A stretch of DNA of 6,109 nt, taken from an uncultured Hyphomicrobiales bacterium (lineage in GTDB: Bacteria; Pseudomonadota; Alphaproteobacteria; Rhizobiales; Beijerinckiaceae). The first letter of the stretch is position 1; every line of letters starts with the position of its first letter. The translations under genes were made by a program, and so were the position numbers. Shown here piece after piece: positions 5,663-6,109 of the stretch. Location of the stretch: positions 1 through 6,109 of the forward strand of contig CAIXDD010000407.1 in assembly GCA_903918155.1 (NCBI GenBank), given 5' to 3'. The notes under the pieces were generated by a model. The model was not told the origin of the DNA and did not search any database. It saw only the letters and a list, made by a program, of their open reading frames with translations.

Positions 5663-6109
5663 TCAGGTGGCGACGCCGTGCAGGTCATAGGCGTCGGCGC
5701 GCTCCACCTTCACGCTCACCACGTCGCCCGCGCGCAGCGGGCGGCGTGAGGCGATATAGATCGAGCCGTCGATCTCGGGCGCGTCGGACTTGGTGCGCCC
5801 GCGCGCCACGCCGCCGGCGCCGGGATCGTCCACGATGGCCTGCAAACGCTTGCCCACCTTGTTTTTCAGGATGCGCGCGCTGATCGCCTGCTGCGTCTCC
5901 ATGAAACGCTTGTAGCGGCGCTCCTTCTCCTCCTCGGGGACGACGGCGAGTCCGAGATCGTTGGCGGCGGCGCCGGCCACCGCTTCATATTTGAACGCGC
6001 CGACGCGATCGAGCCGGGCTTCCTTCAGCCAGTCGAGCAGGAATTCGAAATCCTCTTCCGTCTCGCCGGGAAAGCCCACGATGAAGGTCGAGCGGATGGC
6101 GAGATCGGG
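5663..6109 (-). CDS. rimO: Ribosomal protein S12 methylthiotransferase RimO, C-terminal part (partial, 5' end outside window)
   Basis: RimO is a radical-SAM iron-sulfur enzyme that adds a methylthio group to an aspartate of ribosomal protein S12. The visible 148 residues cover the end of the radical-SAM barrel and the TRAM domain. They begin PDLAIRSTFIVGFPGETEEDF, then RVGAFKYEAVAGAAANDLG (35-53), VPEEEKERRYKRFMETQQAIS (57-77) and a C-terminal TRAM region with GRTKSDAPEIDGSIYI (104-119) and GDVVSVKVERADAYDLHG (128-145). The DAPEIDG motif and the YDLHG ending separate RimO from its tRNA-modifying paralogue MiaB. The N-terminal UPF0004 domain and the CxxxCxxC cluster lie past the right edge. 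The gene is intact as far as it is visible and converges on qor with a 20-bp gap. Confidence 0.95.
   Translation of the reverse strand, partial: PDLAIRSTFIVGFPGETEEDFEFLLDWLKEARLDRVGAFKYEAVAGAAANDLGLAVVPEEEKERRYKRFMETQQAISARILKNKVGKRLQAIVDDPGAGGVARGRTKSDAPEIDGSIYIASRRPLRAGDVVSVKVERADAYDLHGVAT

Overview
The window is GC-rich and densely coding, with the codon bias toward G/C at third positions typical of an Alphaproteobacterium. The Tat-exported NrtA/CmpA-type binding protein, the QorA-type oxidoreductase and the RimO C-terminus all read like Hyphomicrobiales (Rhizobiales) proteins. A methylotroph or methanotroph relative is possible, but the genus is a guess. There are six protein genes, two of them cut by the window edges. 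There are no RNA genes, insertion sequences or CRISPR arrays.

Layout from left to right. Positions 1-2546, minus strand: a three-gene ABC importer operon in the order binding protein, permease, ATPase, with the ATPase running off the left edge. The intergenic gaps are 7-8 nt and the permease Shine-Dalgarno overlaps the stop of the binding protein gene, so the operon looks translationally coupled. The family is the nitrate/bicarbonate/cyanate (NrtA/CmpA) group; the actual substrate is not settled. Positions 2547-2772: a 226-bp control region holding a very good sigma-54 (RpoN) promoter for the ABC operon, an inverted repeat at its predicted start point, a pair of 10-bp direct repeats at enhancer distance, and a candidate terminator for the gene upstream. 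Positions 2773-4491, minus strand: a SulP-family anion transporter with a C-terminal STAS domain. Positions 4492-4670: a 179-bp divergent promoter region with a perfect 17-bp palindrome. Positions 4671-5642, plus strand: a zinc-free quinone oxidoreductase of the Qor type. Positions 5663-6109, minus strand: the C-terminal part of RimO, convergent with qor and cut by the right edge.

How it fits together. The two transport units are inorganic-anion uptake systems lying head to tail, and may handle related nutrients (nitrate, cyanate, bicarbonate or sulfate). The sigma-54 promoter points to nitrogen-type control of the ABC operon, probably by NtrC or a similar enhancer-binding protein. It argues for a nitrogenous substrate rather than a purely carbon-concentrating role. 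qor and rimO look like housekeeping neighbours. I see no clearly new system. The most informative parts are the control region before the ABC operon and the unusual cysteine features of its binding protein.
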